The notes: generated by a model not told the origin, from the letters alone. 64,000 nt of DNA from Bacillus sp. B1-b2 (GCF_009183415.1 NZ_WEHU01000017.1:39049-103048), one strand, 5' to 3'; counted from the first letter of the stretch, positions 17,322-26,612 are shown. Translations and numbers: made by a program.

Positions 17322-18224
17322 ATGGAACTTAGAGTTTTGAGATACTTTCTTGCTGTTGCAAGAGAAGGAAGTATAACTGGGGCAGCTGAGCTATTACATG
17401 TAACACAGCCAACCTTGTCTAGACAGCTAAAAGACTTAGAGCTAGAATTAGGCAAAAAACTTTTTATTCGCAGTAGTCACAGCATCATTCTTACTGAGGA
17501 AGGCATACTCTTGAGAAAAAGAGCAGAAGAAATTGTTCATATGGTAGGAAAATTAGAGGCTGAATTTACTAATATGGAAGAAACAATAAGCGGAGATGTG
17601 TACATTGGTAGTGGAGAAACAGAAGCCATGAAACTGATTGCAAGAATAGTGAGAAAATTACAGTTAAGCTATCCGAATATAAAGTTTCATCTATATAGTG
17701 GAAACGAAGAAGATGTGACGGATCGGCTTAATAAAGGCCTACTAGATTTTGGTATTTTAATACAACCAGCCGATTTATCAAAATACAATTATATAAATAT
17801 TCCTGCTAAAGATTTATGGGGTGTTGTAATGAGAAAGGATAGTTCTCTTGCTTCTAATGAAACGATTCAGGCAGCAGATTTGCTTCATGTCCCACTCATC
17901 TGTTCAAGACAGGCTATGCAACAATCCTATTCTAAAAATGAATTTGCCGATTGGTTTGGGGAAGATTTTGATAAACTAAATGTGATAACTACCTACAACC
18001 TTGCCTTTAATGCTGCAATTATGGTGGAAGAAGGCATTGGTTATGCTATAACCCTTGATAAGCTAGTGAATACATCTAATGATAGTAATCTTTGTTTTAG
18101 ACCCCTAGAGCCAAGATTAGAATCAGAATTAAATATAGTATGGAAAAAACATCATGTCTTATCGACTACTGCTGAACTATTTTTAAATGAAATACGGAAT
18201 AGCTTTTTGAATGTAGATGTATAG
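17322..18224 (+). CDS. LysR-family transcriptional regulator
   Basis: A 300-residue LysR regulator. The N-terminal helix-turn-helix reads ELRVLRYFLAVAREGSITGA, then TQPTLSRQLKDLELELGKKL. The C-terminal effector domain (about 90-300) includes GDVYIGSGETEAMKL and GLLDFGILI. The start is taken as the second ATG, 7 bases after GGAGG; the upstream ATG is only 1 base from the ribosome-binding site. It diverges from the HPr-like and MFS genes, the usual LysR layout, so control of the MFS exporter is plausible. The inducer is unknown. Confidence 0.9.
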   Translation: MELRVLRYFLAVAREGSITGAAELLHVTQPTLSRQLKDLELELGKKLFIRSSHSIILTEEGILLRKRAEEIVHMVGKLEAEFTNMEETISGDVYIGSGETEAMKLIARIVRKLQLSYPNIKFHLYSGNEEDVTDRLNKGLLDFGILIQPADLSKYNYINIPAKDLWGVVMRKDSSLASNETIQAADLLHVPLICSRQAMQQSYSKNEFADWFGEDFDKLNVITTYNLAFNAAIMVEEGIGYAITLDKLVNTSNDSNLCFRPLEPRLESELNIVWKKHHVLSTTAELFLNEIRNSFLNVDV

Positions 18225-18642
18225 GCATTATTGTTCACAGTTAATTGTAGATAAAAATCTACTAATCCCTTACTAGATAAACTGTACCGGACGAGAATCA
18301 AAAACTTGGAAGCTATCTTGGGTATCGCACTAAGCCGTGATCTGCATTTTAGCCTGCTGTGTCTCATCTGTCTCGCAGATTAGGGCACTGAAAAAGTGGT
18401 TATATGTATAAATAATTACCAATTCGAGTTTAGTAACCAATACTTCCTAGTTTGGAGAGGCATCCGGTCGACTACTACGTGATTAGCGAGAAAGTCTGAG
18501 ACGCTCGCACCGTGGAACGTGGATCATCTGCATAAAAATACTTTTTGATCTTTCTAAATTACTTTTTCTATAAGCCGAGTTACTTCATCTACGTAACTCT
18601 TTAACATATAATATGACTATATTCGGTTAGCAACTAAATTTA
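18225..18642. other. Compositionally distinct intergenic segment
   Basis: The part at about 18280-18540 is visibly richer in G+C than its surroundings (for example around 18310-18400 and 18465-18530). It has no open frame, and contains the text GATTAGGGCACTGAAAAAG near 18379-18397. It looks like the residue of an inserted element, possibly an insertion-sequence end, but no transposase fragment or repeat pair was recognised. Confidence 0.4.
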
Positions 18643-19026
18643 TTAAAGTTTTAGCTGTTCTTTCAACTCTTCTTCTCCACTTCCAATATATATAACCTTT
18701 TTCTCAGGTATGTATACACGATAAGTTACTATTCCTGCTTCTGCAATCTCTTTTAAAAAATCTATAAAGGGGAGAGAAATGTTAGCAATAGCCTCTAGTA
18801 CCTTTTTTCCGTCAAATTTTTTTGAAATATCCAAACTTACTTGTGGATCTGTTTTGAAATCAGCGTAAACTCCTTTATATGTAGCTTGACCTGTAGCAAC
18901 ATCTATTTCATATGTGTTAATACCTCTTTGAGACAATAGTACTAAGAATTCAGAAAAGCTTAAGTTATCGTTGCTTCTTCTATGAATAATTTCTTGAAAC
19001 TCACTCTCTGATATATTGTTATTCAA
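18643..19026 (-). CDS. DUF1398 family protein
   Basis: A 127-residue soluble protein with a TTG start 7 bases after AGGAGG. It matches DUF1398 (E. coli YbcV type): LSFSEFLVLLSQRGINTYEI with DVATGQATYKG in the first half and FLKEIAEAGIVTYRVYIPEK with KVIYIGSGEEE in the second, a duplicated strand-loop pattern. Function is unknown; the family is found in stress-related and phage-associated loci. It is transcribed alone. Confidence 0.8.
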   Translation of the reverse strand: MNNNISESEFQEIIHRRSNDNLSFSEFLVLLSQRGINTYEIDVATGQATYKGVYADFKTDPQVSLDISKKFDGKKVLEAIANISLPFIDFLKEIAEAGIVTYRVYIPEKKVIYIGSGEEELKEQLKL

Positions 19027-19204
19027 ATATATGCCTCCTTTTTTTTAACAATTCTTATCATGTTCTTTACATAATAGCCTAACATAGTCCTCTAAAAAAG
19101 AATGAAAAGTATCCGCGTAATCACGCTATATATTAGCATTTATATCCAATTTATTCTTTAAAAAATGTATTTATCCGCGAAACCACAATAACCAAATTAA
19201 TCCA

Positions 19205-19636
19205 CTAATAATCTCTTCTTAGAAGTTTCAAATTCGTTAGTAAAAGAGAGGTAATTAATATTAGAATAGCCAAAGACCACCAAGACGCATTAATTGGATC
19301 TTTATGTTCCACAATGATTAATCTTACAATTGCTGTAATACCAATGTAAATAAGATAGCGCAATGGAAAATGAAAATGGGTTTTAAAGTATTTAATAATC
19401 AGTGCTATAAACTCAAAATAGAGAAAGAAAGTTAGTAATTCTTCTGTGAAAGAATAATAATCTTGATTATCAGCTGTTTCTAAAACAACATATGAAAAGA
19501 TATACCATGTTTCCTTTATTAAAAGAAAACTTAGAATTAACCCAATAAAAAACAGACAAGTATTTAATAAAACTTGTAAGAGGGTAGGTAAATGTTCCAT
19601 TACCTTTTTCATATTCCAATTGTTCCTATGTATCAT
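19205..19636 (-). CDS. psiE: PsiE-family membrane protein (phosphate-starvation-inducible type)
   Basis: A 143-residue protein with four membrane helices. The conserved PsiE core is clear: LTFFLYFEFIALIIKYFKT, then HFHFPLRYLIYIGITAIVRL and IIVEHKD. In enteric bacteria psiE is induced by phosphate starvation; its biochemical role is unknown and no Pho box was identified here. The ATG follows GAGGAG at good spacing. Confidence 0.92.
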   Translation of the reverse strand: MIHRNNWNMKKVMEHLPTLLQVLLNTCLFFIGLILSFLLIKETWYIFSYVVLETADNQDYYSFTEELLTFFLYFEFIALIIKYFKTHFHFPLRYLIYIGITAIVRLIIVEHKDPINASWWSLAILILITSLLLTNLKLLRRDY

Positions 19637-19762
19637 TTAATACTCCTCTTTTCTCAAGTATTTTTCCTGATCTAGGTTAGTGTTAGGAATAGGATGTTTT
19701 TTATGTGCTTATTTGATAAAATTGCTCCTGTCCTTAGCTTGCATACTGAATGAAAGTCACAT

Positions 19763-19803
19763 AAAAAAAACGATTGGAGACTATGCTTCCAATCGGTTTT
19801 TTT
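19763..19803. terminator. Bidirectional Rho-independent terminator
   Basis: CGATTGGA (19771-19778) pairs with TCCAATCG (19788-19795), flanked by an A-run on the left and a T-run on the right, so it can act on both strands. On the minus strand it ends the YfmQ-like gene. Confidence 0.8.
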
Positions 19804-19809
19804 AACCTT

Positions 19810-20226
19810 TTATTTCTCATTAAAAGGATAAGTGCTATAAACTACCATTTTATTCTTATATTGTTTTACAACATCAACATGATCCTGATAACTAGATAGT
19901 AATAGCTTTATTTCCCTATTACCTTTTCTTGTTTGTATAACAAATGAAGAATCAGCGTTTTGAGGCTTAAGGTACGTTTCTTCACTTCCAGGATATAAAC
20001 TATATTTTTCTCTTACTACAGCTTCATTAAACTGTTTAATCATAGTAGCCTTCTCATCTCCCTCAACTCTCGCGGTATTAAGAAAGATTTCTGTATCCTT
20101 GTCATTTAATTTTAAATGAAGTCTATACCTATCAAAAAGCCAATCTACTACACCGGTAGGTAAGCAAGTCATTAATATTTTTATAATACAAAATAAGACT
20201 AATGCTATAATGGAAACCAAAGTCAT
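19810..20226 (-). CDS. YfmQ-like protein with N-terminal membrane anchor
   Basis: 138 residues counted from the ATG that follows GGAGTG; a longer frame to 20253 has no ribosome-binding site. An N-terminal hydrophobic helix (about 1-28) leads into CLPTGVVDWLFDRYRLHLKL, then a soluble domain with KQFNEAVVREKYSLYPGSEE and IQTRKGNREIKLLLSSYQDH. The CLP-G-V-DWLF start and overall size resemble B. subtilis YfmQ, an uncharacterised protein; this assignment is from memory of the family. It ends at a bidirectional terminator. Confidence 0.6.
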   Translation of the reverse strand: MTLVSIIALVLFCIIKILMTCLPTGVVDWLFDRYRLHLKLNDKDTEIFLNTARVEGDEKATMIKQFNEAVVREKYSLYPGSEETYLKPQNADSSFVIQTRKGNREIKLLLSSYQDHVDVVKQYKNKMVVYSTYPFNEK

Positions 20227-20361
20227 AACATACACTCCATTGCTTTTTTTCATAAAATATATTGTTACTATCTCTATAGTACTATATATTTTATAAATTC
20301 AGACCATCCAATTCATCTATATTTCAACCATCCACTTTTCCTTTCTTAAAAAGTACATTCT

Positions 20362-21813
20362 TCATTTAGAAGCTTTGCTAATTTCTATTGCTTCTGCGAA
20401 TCTTTTTATCCCTTCGTTTATCATACTTTCAGACTCTCGTGCATAAGTTAATCGAACATAATCTTTTTGAGTACCCAAAACAGATCCTGGAGTATAAATG
20501 ATTCCTTTTTTTATCGACTCTTCCAACATACGATTTTCGCTAATTTCCTCTTTAACTTTACACCATAGATGAATTCCACCGTGCGGTATTGAAAATTCCA
20601 CTTTTCCTTTCAAAAAAGTATTTAAACTAGAAACGATTTGATTTCTTCTTCTTTCCAGATGTATTTTCAAATGAGTTAAATGATTATCAAAATATGATGA
20701 TTCTAAAAATTCGTTAGCTACCCATTGTGAATAGATAGAGTGCCCAAAATCAACCTGTTGCTTTGCATCTGATAGCCGTTCAATAACTGATTTCGGTCCA
20801 ATAATCCAACCAATACGAAGCCCCGATGCTACAATTTTCGAGAGTGAACTTATATACAAAACATTCCCATTTTGATCTAACGTTTTTAAAGGATATGACG
20901 CATCCGCTGCAAATGCGGTTAAACTATATGGATCATCTTCTATAATAGGGATGCCATACTTTGACGAAATTTCTAAAATCTCCATTCTTCTTTCATTACT
21001 AAGACAGGAGCCAGTTGGATTTTGAAAGGTCGGATTTAAAAAAATCATTTTTATTCTATGTTTTTTATGTAACAGGATTAAGTCCTGCGGGTTCATTCCT
21101 TCATGATTTGAGCTAACATAATATGGTTTAATCCCTGCTGATTCGAATAAGGGTAGACTATAGTGATAAGATGGATCCTCTATGGCTACAGCATCTCCAG
21201 GTTTTAATAAGCATTGAATAACCAAATGCAAAGCTTGCTGAGCACCTGAGGTAATTAATATGGAAGATGAATGAGTATTTACACCTCTATATTTCTCCAT
21301 ATGATTAGCTATGGTACTTCTTAAAATCTCATTTCCTTGTGGATGATCATATCCCAAAGGTCCAATATAAGAACGGTTAGAGCTAATAGTTCGTAATGGT
21401 TTTACAGGTAAAAGATCCTCTGAAAGCTCTCCACTCGCTAAATTAATTAACTTATGATCTACCATTTCTTTTCTTAAACGTTGCATAACAGGTAAGTTCG
21501 GAAGAAAGGAACCTGCTTCGATATAGCGATTCCAACTAGGAACACGTTTCTTGGTAATTCCCCAAATATCCTTACTAATCATAGTTCCACTACCACGTTT
21601 TCTTTGAATTAGTCCATTTGCTTCTAATTCATCATAAGCAGCAACAACTGTACTTCTATTCAATTCTAAACCTTTTGCTAAGCTTCTCTCAGAAGGTAAC
21701 TGCTTATCTAATGGAAATGTCCCATCCTCTATTCCACTTTCCAAGTACTCTGCAAGTTGCTTATATATAGCTTTTTTTATACTTCTGTCAGGTTTCCAAT
21801 CCATATTAATCAC
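20362..21813 (-). CDS. MocR-type regulator (GntR helix-turn-helix fused to aminotransferase fold)
   Basis: A 483-residue MocR/PdxR-type protein. The GntR winged helix occupies residues about 10-80 (KQLAEYLESGIEDG, LPSERSLAKGLELNRSTVVA, GLIQRKRGSGTMI). A fold-type I aminotransferase domain follows, with the substrate/PLP motif NPTFQNPTGSCLS and the PLP-binding Lys in YISSLSKIVASGLRIGWI. The start is GTG (or the ATG three codons later), with only a weak AAGAAG upstream. It diverges from the HpaB-type gene across 350 bases, the usual layout of a MocR regulator and its target. The effector is unknown. Confidence 0.9.
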   Translation of the reverse strand: MINMDWKPDRSIKKAIYKQLAEYLESGIEDGTFPLDKQLPSERSLAKGLELNRSTVVAAYDELEANGLIQRKRGSGTMISKDIWGITKKRVPSWNRYIEAGSFLPNLPVMQRLRKEMVDHKLINLASGELSEDLLPVKPLRTISSNRSYIGPLGYDHPQGNEILRSTIANHMEKYRGVNTHSSSILITSGAQQALHLVIQCLLKPGDAVAIEDPSYHYSLPLFESAGIKPYYVSSNHEGMNPQDLILLHKKHRIKMIFLNPTFQNPTGSCLSNERRMEILEISSKYGIPIIEDDPYSLTAFAADASYPLKTLDQNGNVLYISSLSKIVASGLRIGWIIGPKSVIERLSDAKQQVDFGHSIYSQWVANEFLESSYFDNHLTHLKIHLERRRNQIVSSLNTFLKGKVEFSIPHGGIHLWCKVKEEISENRMLEESIKKGIIYTPGSVLGTQKDYVRLTYARESESMINEGIKRFAEAIEISKASK

Positions 21814-22163
21814 GCTTCTTAACTTAATTTTTTCCTTAAGAACAGTTCTTTATAATATAACAGTTAATGTTTTATAGGGAAAGAATTGTCTTTTAAATGA
21901 AGGCTTCCTTCCAAATATTAAGATTACCTCTATTCCGAGAACTCAAAGATCTAGCACTTAAAACTTACTGTAAATCAAATCCTATTCTTTATTGTAAATC
22001 ACTTTCTCTCGTCTTATGATTTTATGGATCCCTCACGTAACTAACTATTTATTTACAATTCTTTGCAACCTAGCCTTTCCTATAGGAACCACCAAGTTAG
22101 ATGCTCAATAAACTGATTATTAATTACCTCAATTTGATAAGTTATTTTAAAGGAGAAGATACT
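21814..22163. other. Divergent promoter region between mocR and the HpaB-type gene
   Basis: 350 AT-rich bases. A TATAAT lies at about 21852-21857 (plus-strand reading). No direct-repeat operator typical of MocR proteins was identified with certainty. Confidence 0.4.
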
Positions 22164-23615
22164 GTGGGTATTTTAAATGGAGAGGACTTTATTCATCGTT
22201 TAGATGGGATGAAAAATGAAATTTATTATGATGGAGAATTAATAAAAAATAAAATATCGGAGCATCCAGCCTTTAGAGGAGTCATGAAAACGAAAGCTTC
22301 TCTTTATAATTTACAACATAACAAAGAATTAGAAAATGAAATGATCTTCTATTCGCCTGAGAAGGAAGAGCCAATTGGAATTTCTTATTTACAACCAAAA
22401 ACAAAAGAAGACTTAAAAAGAAGAAGAATTATGATGGAGCATTGGGCAAAACACACCCATGGAATGATGGGAAGAAGTCCTGACTATATGAATACGGTGA
22501 TTATGAGCTTCGCTTCTTCCTCAAATCTTTTAATAGGCAAAGAAAATTGCTTTCCTGAAAACATACAATCTTTGTATAATAAAGCAATGGAGCAAGACCT
22601 TTCTTTTACTCATACATTTATTACTCCACAGGTTAATCGTTCGCAAGGATATTTGGGATTATCAGAGGAACCAGTCTCTGCAAAAATAATCGATAAAAAC
22701 GAAGAAGGACTTGTCATTAAAGGGGCACGTTTACTGGCGACTGAAGGAGGTTTGACGGATGAAGTGTTAGTTTTCTCCGCTCCAAGCTTATTTATTGATT
22801 CTAGCGAGGCTTATGCATTTTCTATTCCTTCTAATACGAAAGGTTTAAAATTTTACTGTAGAGAATCATTTGTTGGTGGAGACTCTATATTTAATTATCC
22901 TTTAAGTTCTAGATATGAAGAAATGGATTCTGTAGTAGTTTTTGACAATGTTCTCGTTCCTTGGGAAAAGGTATTCTATTATGAAAACATAGAAGCAGCT
23001 GGGAGCTTCCTTAATGAAAGTTCTTTTCATTCGTTCGCCTATCACCAAGTCATCACCAGACAAATTGTTAAAACCGAGTTTATCCTTGGAATAGCACAAC
23101 TTCTCGTAGAAACGATTAATGTAGGAGAATATCAACATATTCAAGAGAAACTTTCTGAAATAATCATTGGACTTGAGACAATGAAAGCTCTCCTAGAGAA
23201 AGCAGAAAATGATGCTCAATTAGATGAATGTGGTACTATGCGACCAAGTATGATACCATTGCAAGTTGCCAGTAATATCTTCCCAAAAATATATCCCCGT
23301 TTCGTGGAAATTATCGAGCTAATTGGGGCAAGTGGAATGATTTTATTGCCAACAGAGAAGGCTTTTCAGTCAAATATTAGAACAGACTTAGATCATTACC
23401 TTCAAGCTACTCAATTAGATGCAAAGAATCGAGTTAAACTTTTTCGTTTAGCGTGGGATTTAACCATGAGCTCATTTGGAACAAGACAAACACAATACGA
23501 ACGTTATTTTTTCGGAGACCCTATTCGATTAGCAAGTGGCTTGTATAATAAATATCCTAAAAAGATTCATGCAGAGAATATTAGGAGTTTCCTTTCATTA
23601 AAAAAAGACAATTAA
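22164..23615 (+). CDS. 4-hydroxyphenylacetate 3-hydroxylase (HpaB)-family flavin monooxygenase
   Basis: 483 residues from the GTG that follows AAAGGAGAAG; the frame is open to 22101 but that ATG lacks a ribosome-binding site. The HpaB pattern (acyl-CoA dehydrogenase fold) is visible: HGMMGRSPDYMNTVIMSF near the N-terminus, TFITPQVNRSQ, and the C-terminal ELIGASGMILLPTEKAF. Family members hydroxylate phenols with FADH2 from a separate reductase (HpaC), or act as 4-hydroxybutyryl-CoA dehydratase-like enzymes. No reductase gene is near. The divergent MocR regulator suggests substrate-controlled expression. The substrate cannot be read from the sequence. Confidence 0.85.
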   Translation: MGILNGEDFIHRLDGMKNEIYYDGELIKNKISEHPAFRGVMKTKASLYNLQHNKELENEMIFYSPEKEEPIGISYLQPKTKEDLKRRRIMMEHWAKHTHGMMGRSPDYMNTVIMSFASSSNLLIGKENCFPENIQSLYNKAMEQDLSFTHTFITPQVNRSQGYLGLSEEPVSAKIIDKNEEGLVIKGARLLATEGGLTDEVLVFSAPSLFIDSSEAYAFSIPSNTKGLKFYCRESFVGGDSIFNYPLSSRYEEMDSVVVFDNVLVPWEKVFYYENIEAAGSFLNESSFHSFAYHQVITRQIVKTEFILGIAQLLVETINVGEYQHIQEKLSEIIIGLETMKALLEKAENDAQLDECGTMRPSMIPLQVASNIFPKIYPRFVEIIELIGASGMILLPTEKAFQSNIRTDLDHYLQATQLDAKNRVKLFRLAWDLTMSSFGTRQTQYERYFFGDPIRLASGLYNKYPKKIHAENIRSFLSLKKDN

Positions 23616-23631
23616 TATCATTTTTAAAGAT

Positions 23632-23679
23632 CAATCTGTGCCAGCTTAGGCAAGAATTGGTGCAGATTGTTGCCTTTTT
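23632..23679 (+). terminator. Rho-independent terminator after the HpaB-type gene
   Basis: CAATCTGTGCCA (23632-23643) pairs with TGGTGCAGATTG (23658-23669) with two mismatches, followed by TTGCCTTTTTG. Confidence 0.6.
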
Positions 23680-23696
23680 GTAAAAGAACTACCTCT

Positions 23697-23867
23697 CTAT
23701 TTACTATGCAGTTCAGCGCACACTCCTGTCCTGTCTTGCAATATACCCAGTAATAAAGTTACAGGATAAACCACTTTAGTACTTTCTCTTGCTTGCAATT
23801 CTGCATAGTGAAATATCCTTAAACAGCGCTCTGTATAATTTAATCCATTATCCTCCTCCATTTCCAT
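23697..23867 (-). CDS. Short Clp N-domain-like protein or remnant (56 aa)
   Basis: A 56-codon frame starting with ATG. Residues 10-55 (NYTERCLRIFHYAELQARES, then LLLGILQDRTGVCAEL) match the first helical repeat of the Clp N-terminal domain (in ClpC: FTERAKKVLQLAEEEA and LLLGLLREGEGVAA). A normal N-domain has two such repeats in about 140 residues; here the frame stops after one. There is no strong ribosome-binding site at the first ATG. It is most simply a truncated remnant, although short one-repeat Clp_N proteins are conceivable. Confidence 0.45.
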   Translation of the reverse strand: MEMEEDNGLNYTERCLRIFHYAELQARESTKVVYPVTLLLGILQDRTGVCAELHSK

Positions 23868-23954
23868 TGATTCGATTGCTATTTTTTATAAAAAAGATAC
23901 TCTATAGAAGTTCTTTTACTAGAAACTTACTCAACTAGATTAAATGAACTCCCA

Positions 23955-24747
23955 TTAAGCTAACCACTTAAACCACCTACCATGTCCATCGGTTTCCGCT
24001 ATTGTGTTTTGACTCTCTATCCCGTCAAAATAATAGTCTAAGTGTAAGTATTTATCTTGTATATTATTATACAGATGACATATATCTCTTTTCTTTCCTA
24101 TATCTTTTACTATTTGTAGAAGTTGTTGTTTCGTTTCTATAGACATTTGATTGGCAACATGTGTATGAAAGATACAAATGATGCTATCTTCTGGGATATT
24201 CTCACTAATTTCAGATAGTAACTTTATTCCGTCACCATTTATAAACTGAACAGAGCAATCATTAACATATGTACGCATATTTATCCCAGAAAAGCTGCAA
24301 TCCAGCACTAGTGCCAATTTCTATAAGTGCCAGAGGTTTTCTGACTTTCTCATAAATTGTACAAAAAGCAGGATAAAGATAAGCACATCTGCGTACTTCA
24401 TTTGTTTGAACCATTCTGGATTGAAGAATTTTTTCCAATTCCCTTTTGTACTCCAAACAAAAATCTTTAAAGAAAGGAAAAGAATGCTGATAAGATTTGG
24501 GAGACTCTACTATACTAGGGTAATACTCTTTTAATGGATGTAACTTGCCTTTCAGTAGTAGATAATGTACTGCTCCAAAAAGAAGATTGGGAATAGGTTG
24601 TCCCTTTCGTGCGTTCATACATATATCAAGTATCATTTCATTTCTAGCAATTTCAATGGATAAATGTTCATATAGTAAACTCGATCCCTTACATTCTTTT
24701 TCCGCGAAGTTTAAGAAAATTTGAGATATAAGTTCTTGATTCCTCAC
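23955..24747 (-). pseudogene. DUF2332 family protein with internal deletion and frame change
   Basis: The first frame (24747 to 24262, GTG start after GGAGGAG) gives the N-terminal half of DUF2332: FAEKECKGSSLLYEHLSIEI, PIPNLLFGAVHYLLLKG, then LALIEIGTSAGLQLFWDKY. It stops shortly after. A second, overlapping frame (to 23955) gives the C-terminal part: VQFINGDGIKLLSEI, CIFHTHVANQ and AETDGHGRWFKW. The roughly 100-150 residues that normally join the two, with the SAM-binding-like core, are missing. Both ends are well conserved, so the deletion looks recent. An intact family member is about 330-350 residues. Confidence 0.8.
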
Positions 24748-24802
24748 AGTTAGCTCCTCCTTCTCATTAAAGAAATAAGAATATTAAAATAGGCAAAAGT
24801 TT

Positions 24803-25420
24803 CTAATCAAAGTCTACTGAAGCGTCCCTTTTATAAAGATGCTTAAATGCCATCATTATTTGTGATTCTGTATTTCTAGCGACTGATAAGTTTGGTAAAT
24901 GTTTTTTATCGAAAAAAGCTACTTCACTTGTTTCTATTCCCTTTTGCGGTTCACCACCAATTATTTCACATAGGATAAAAATCTTATACAAATGATAGGG
25001 AGAAGGTGGGTGTGGATGACACTTCTTATCAAGTATAGCTATAAGCTTTACTGCTTTAACATCAAATCCTGACTCTTCCTTTACTTCTTTAACTGCTACT
25101 TCACTTGGTGATAAACCAATATCCCCCCATCCACCAGGTAAGGCCCAATCGCCATCTGTGTTTTCTTTAACCATCAATATTTTATTATTTTGAAAAACTA
25201 CAGCTCTGATATCTACCTTTGGAGTGGCAAATCCACTTTCATTTGCAAATAAGTCCTTTATTACAGTATTCTGGATATTTGTATGTTGAGCTACTATTTC
25301 AACGCTAATATTTCTAATAGCTTCAAACCTTTCTATGTCATAGACATCCTTCGAGTAAGTTAAACCTGCTTGTGCAAGGGATTGAAGCTCCTTTGCCCAT
25401 TGAAGCCATTTAGGTTCCAA
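24803..25420 (-). CDS. NUDIX hydrolase, ADP-ribose pyrophosphatase-like (YjhB type)
   Basis: 205 residues from a TTG that follows GAGGTG; an ATG five codons upstream lacks a ribosome-binding site. The N-terminal helical region (PKWLQWAKELQSLAQAG, YSKDVYDIERFEAIRNI) is the extra domain of YjhB-like NUDIX proteins. The NUDIX box reads GGWGDIGLSPSEVAVKEVKEESGF. The first box Glu is Leu and the Arg is Lys; Leu there is usual in this subfamily, and the metal-binding EE pair is kept. Likely substrates are ADP-ribose or related nucleoside diphosphate derivatives. It is transcribed alone, upstream of the broken DUF2332 gene. Confidence 0.88.
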   Translation of the reverse strand: MEPKWLQWAKELQSLAQAGLTYSKDVYDIERFEAIRNISVEIVAQHTNIQNTVIKDLFANESGFATPKVDIRAVVFQNNKILMVKENTDGDWALPGGWGDIGLSPSEVAVKEVKEESGFDVKAVKLIAILDKKCHPHPPSPYHLYKIFILCEIIGGEPQKGIETSEVAFFDKKHLPNLSVARNTESQIMMAFKHLYKRDASVDFD

Positions 25421-25534
25421 TATTTTGCACCTCATTTTTTAGTTAAATATTACCATCATATAGCTTTTTTCACAAAAATTATCTATAAATTCAATATTGT
25501 TACTCTATAACAAAGAACAGTTACCCTATAATAG

Positions 25535-26599
25535 CTAACCGTTCTTCTGTTTATTAAATGTTTTTTCTATATTCAACAGAAATTTCTTTCTTTCTACTCC
25601 ACCGCCATATCCACCTAATTCACCGTTAGTATTGATTACTCTATGACAAGGAATAAGAATAGATATTTGGTTGGCTCCATTTGCATTACCAACAGCTCTT
25701 ACAAGATCTTTACTGCCTAATTTCTTAGCAATATCTTGATAAGTCACCGTTTGTCCTGGAGGAATAGTAGTAAGTACTTCCCACACTTTTTCTTGGAAAG
25801 GGGTACCATTCTTAAAAAGCGGAATGGTAAATTGACATTGCTCCTTCGTGAAATATACATTTAATTGTTTTACTAGATTATGATGTATTTCCGTTTCTCC
25901 AGGTAAAATTCTGGCATGAAGCTTTTCACGTAATTTCTCAATTTCTCTTTCTAATCCTCTTCTATCCAGAAACTCTAGTAAGTACAGATAATTGGAATCA
26001 GATAAGCTAATCATATTTCCAAGCGGTGTGGAGAAAATATTCGCATGAATGATAGAAATGGTGGTCTTTTTAGGTGGGTTTCCCATAATTTTTGTAAATG
26101 CATCATTAAATCCGCTTGGTGACTCATATCCTAATGAGACTTGTTGATCAATGACTTTCTTTTTACCAGTTACTATTTCTTTAAAAGCAATTCCCATTCT
26201 ACGGGACCTAGCATATTGTACAAAGGTCATTCCATATACTTCTTTAAACTTTCTTCTTGCAGTAGCTGAGTGAATTCCTAAAGTTTGAAAATCTGCTTCC
26301 TTCCACCTTTTCTCTGGATTTTTTTCCACAGCAGCTACCAAAATTTCGACTTCTTCCGGAATACTATTTGGGTAAAATAGCGGATTACAACGCTTACAAG
26401 GACGGAAACCCGCTAATAATGCTTCTTCTGCTGTTAGGAAAAACTCACAATTCTCAAACTTAGGCTTTCTGGCAGTACAAGTTGCATGACAGAAAATCCC
26501 TGTTGTCTTAATACCGGCGAAAAAAATACCATCATATTGTGGATTCTTCTCCACTAATGCCTTATAGAATTCTTCTCGCTTTATCTCAGAACTTATCAT
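25535..26599 (-). CDS. ada: Ada: methylation-responsive regulator and O6-alkylguanine-DNA alkyltransferase
   Basis: 354 residues from the ATG 8 bases after AAGGTGG; a GTG four codons earlier overlaps that ribosome-binding site. The full Ada layout is present. The N-terminal zinc/methyl-phosphotriester domain has Cys37, Cys41, Cys68 and Cys71 (FCHATC, PCKRC). An AraC-type helix-turn-helix follows (about 85-180: LGIHSATARRKFKEVYGMTF and LGYESPSGFNDAF). The C-terminal methyltransferase carries the acceptor Cys318 in IPCHRVI. B. subtilis splits these functions between AdaA and AdaB; here they are fused as in E. coli. The protein repairs O6-methylguanine and activates its own regulon when methylated on the N-terminal domain. 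It is directly downstream of the PEP-mutase-like gene. Confidence 0.95.
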   Translation of the reverse strand: MISSEIKREEFYKALVEKNPQYDGIFFAGIKTTGIFCHATCTARKPKFENCEFFLTAEEALLAGFRPCKRCNPLFYPNSIPEEVEILVAAVEKNPEKRWKEADFQTLGIHSATARRKFKEVYGMTFVQYARSRRMGIAFKEIVTGKKKVIDQQVSLGYESPSGFNDAFTKIMGNPPKKTTISIIHANIFSTPLGNMISLSDSNYLYLLEFLDRRGLEREIEKLREKLHARILPGETEIHHNLVKQLNVYFTKEQCQFTIPLFKNGTPFQEKVWEVLTTIPPGQTVTYQDIAKKLGSKDLVRAVGNANGANQISILIPCHRVINTNGELGGYGGGVERKKFLLNIEKTFNKQKNG

Positions 26600-26612
26600 C
26601 TGAATTTCCACC

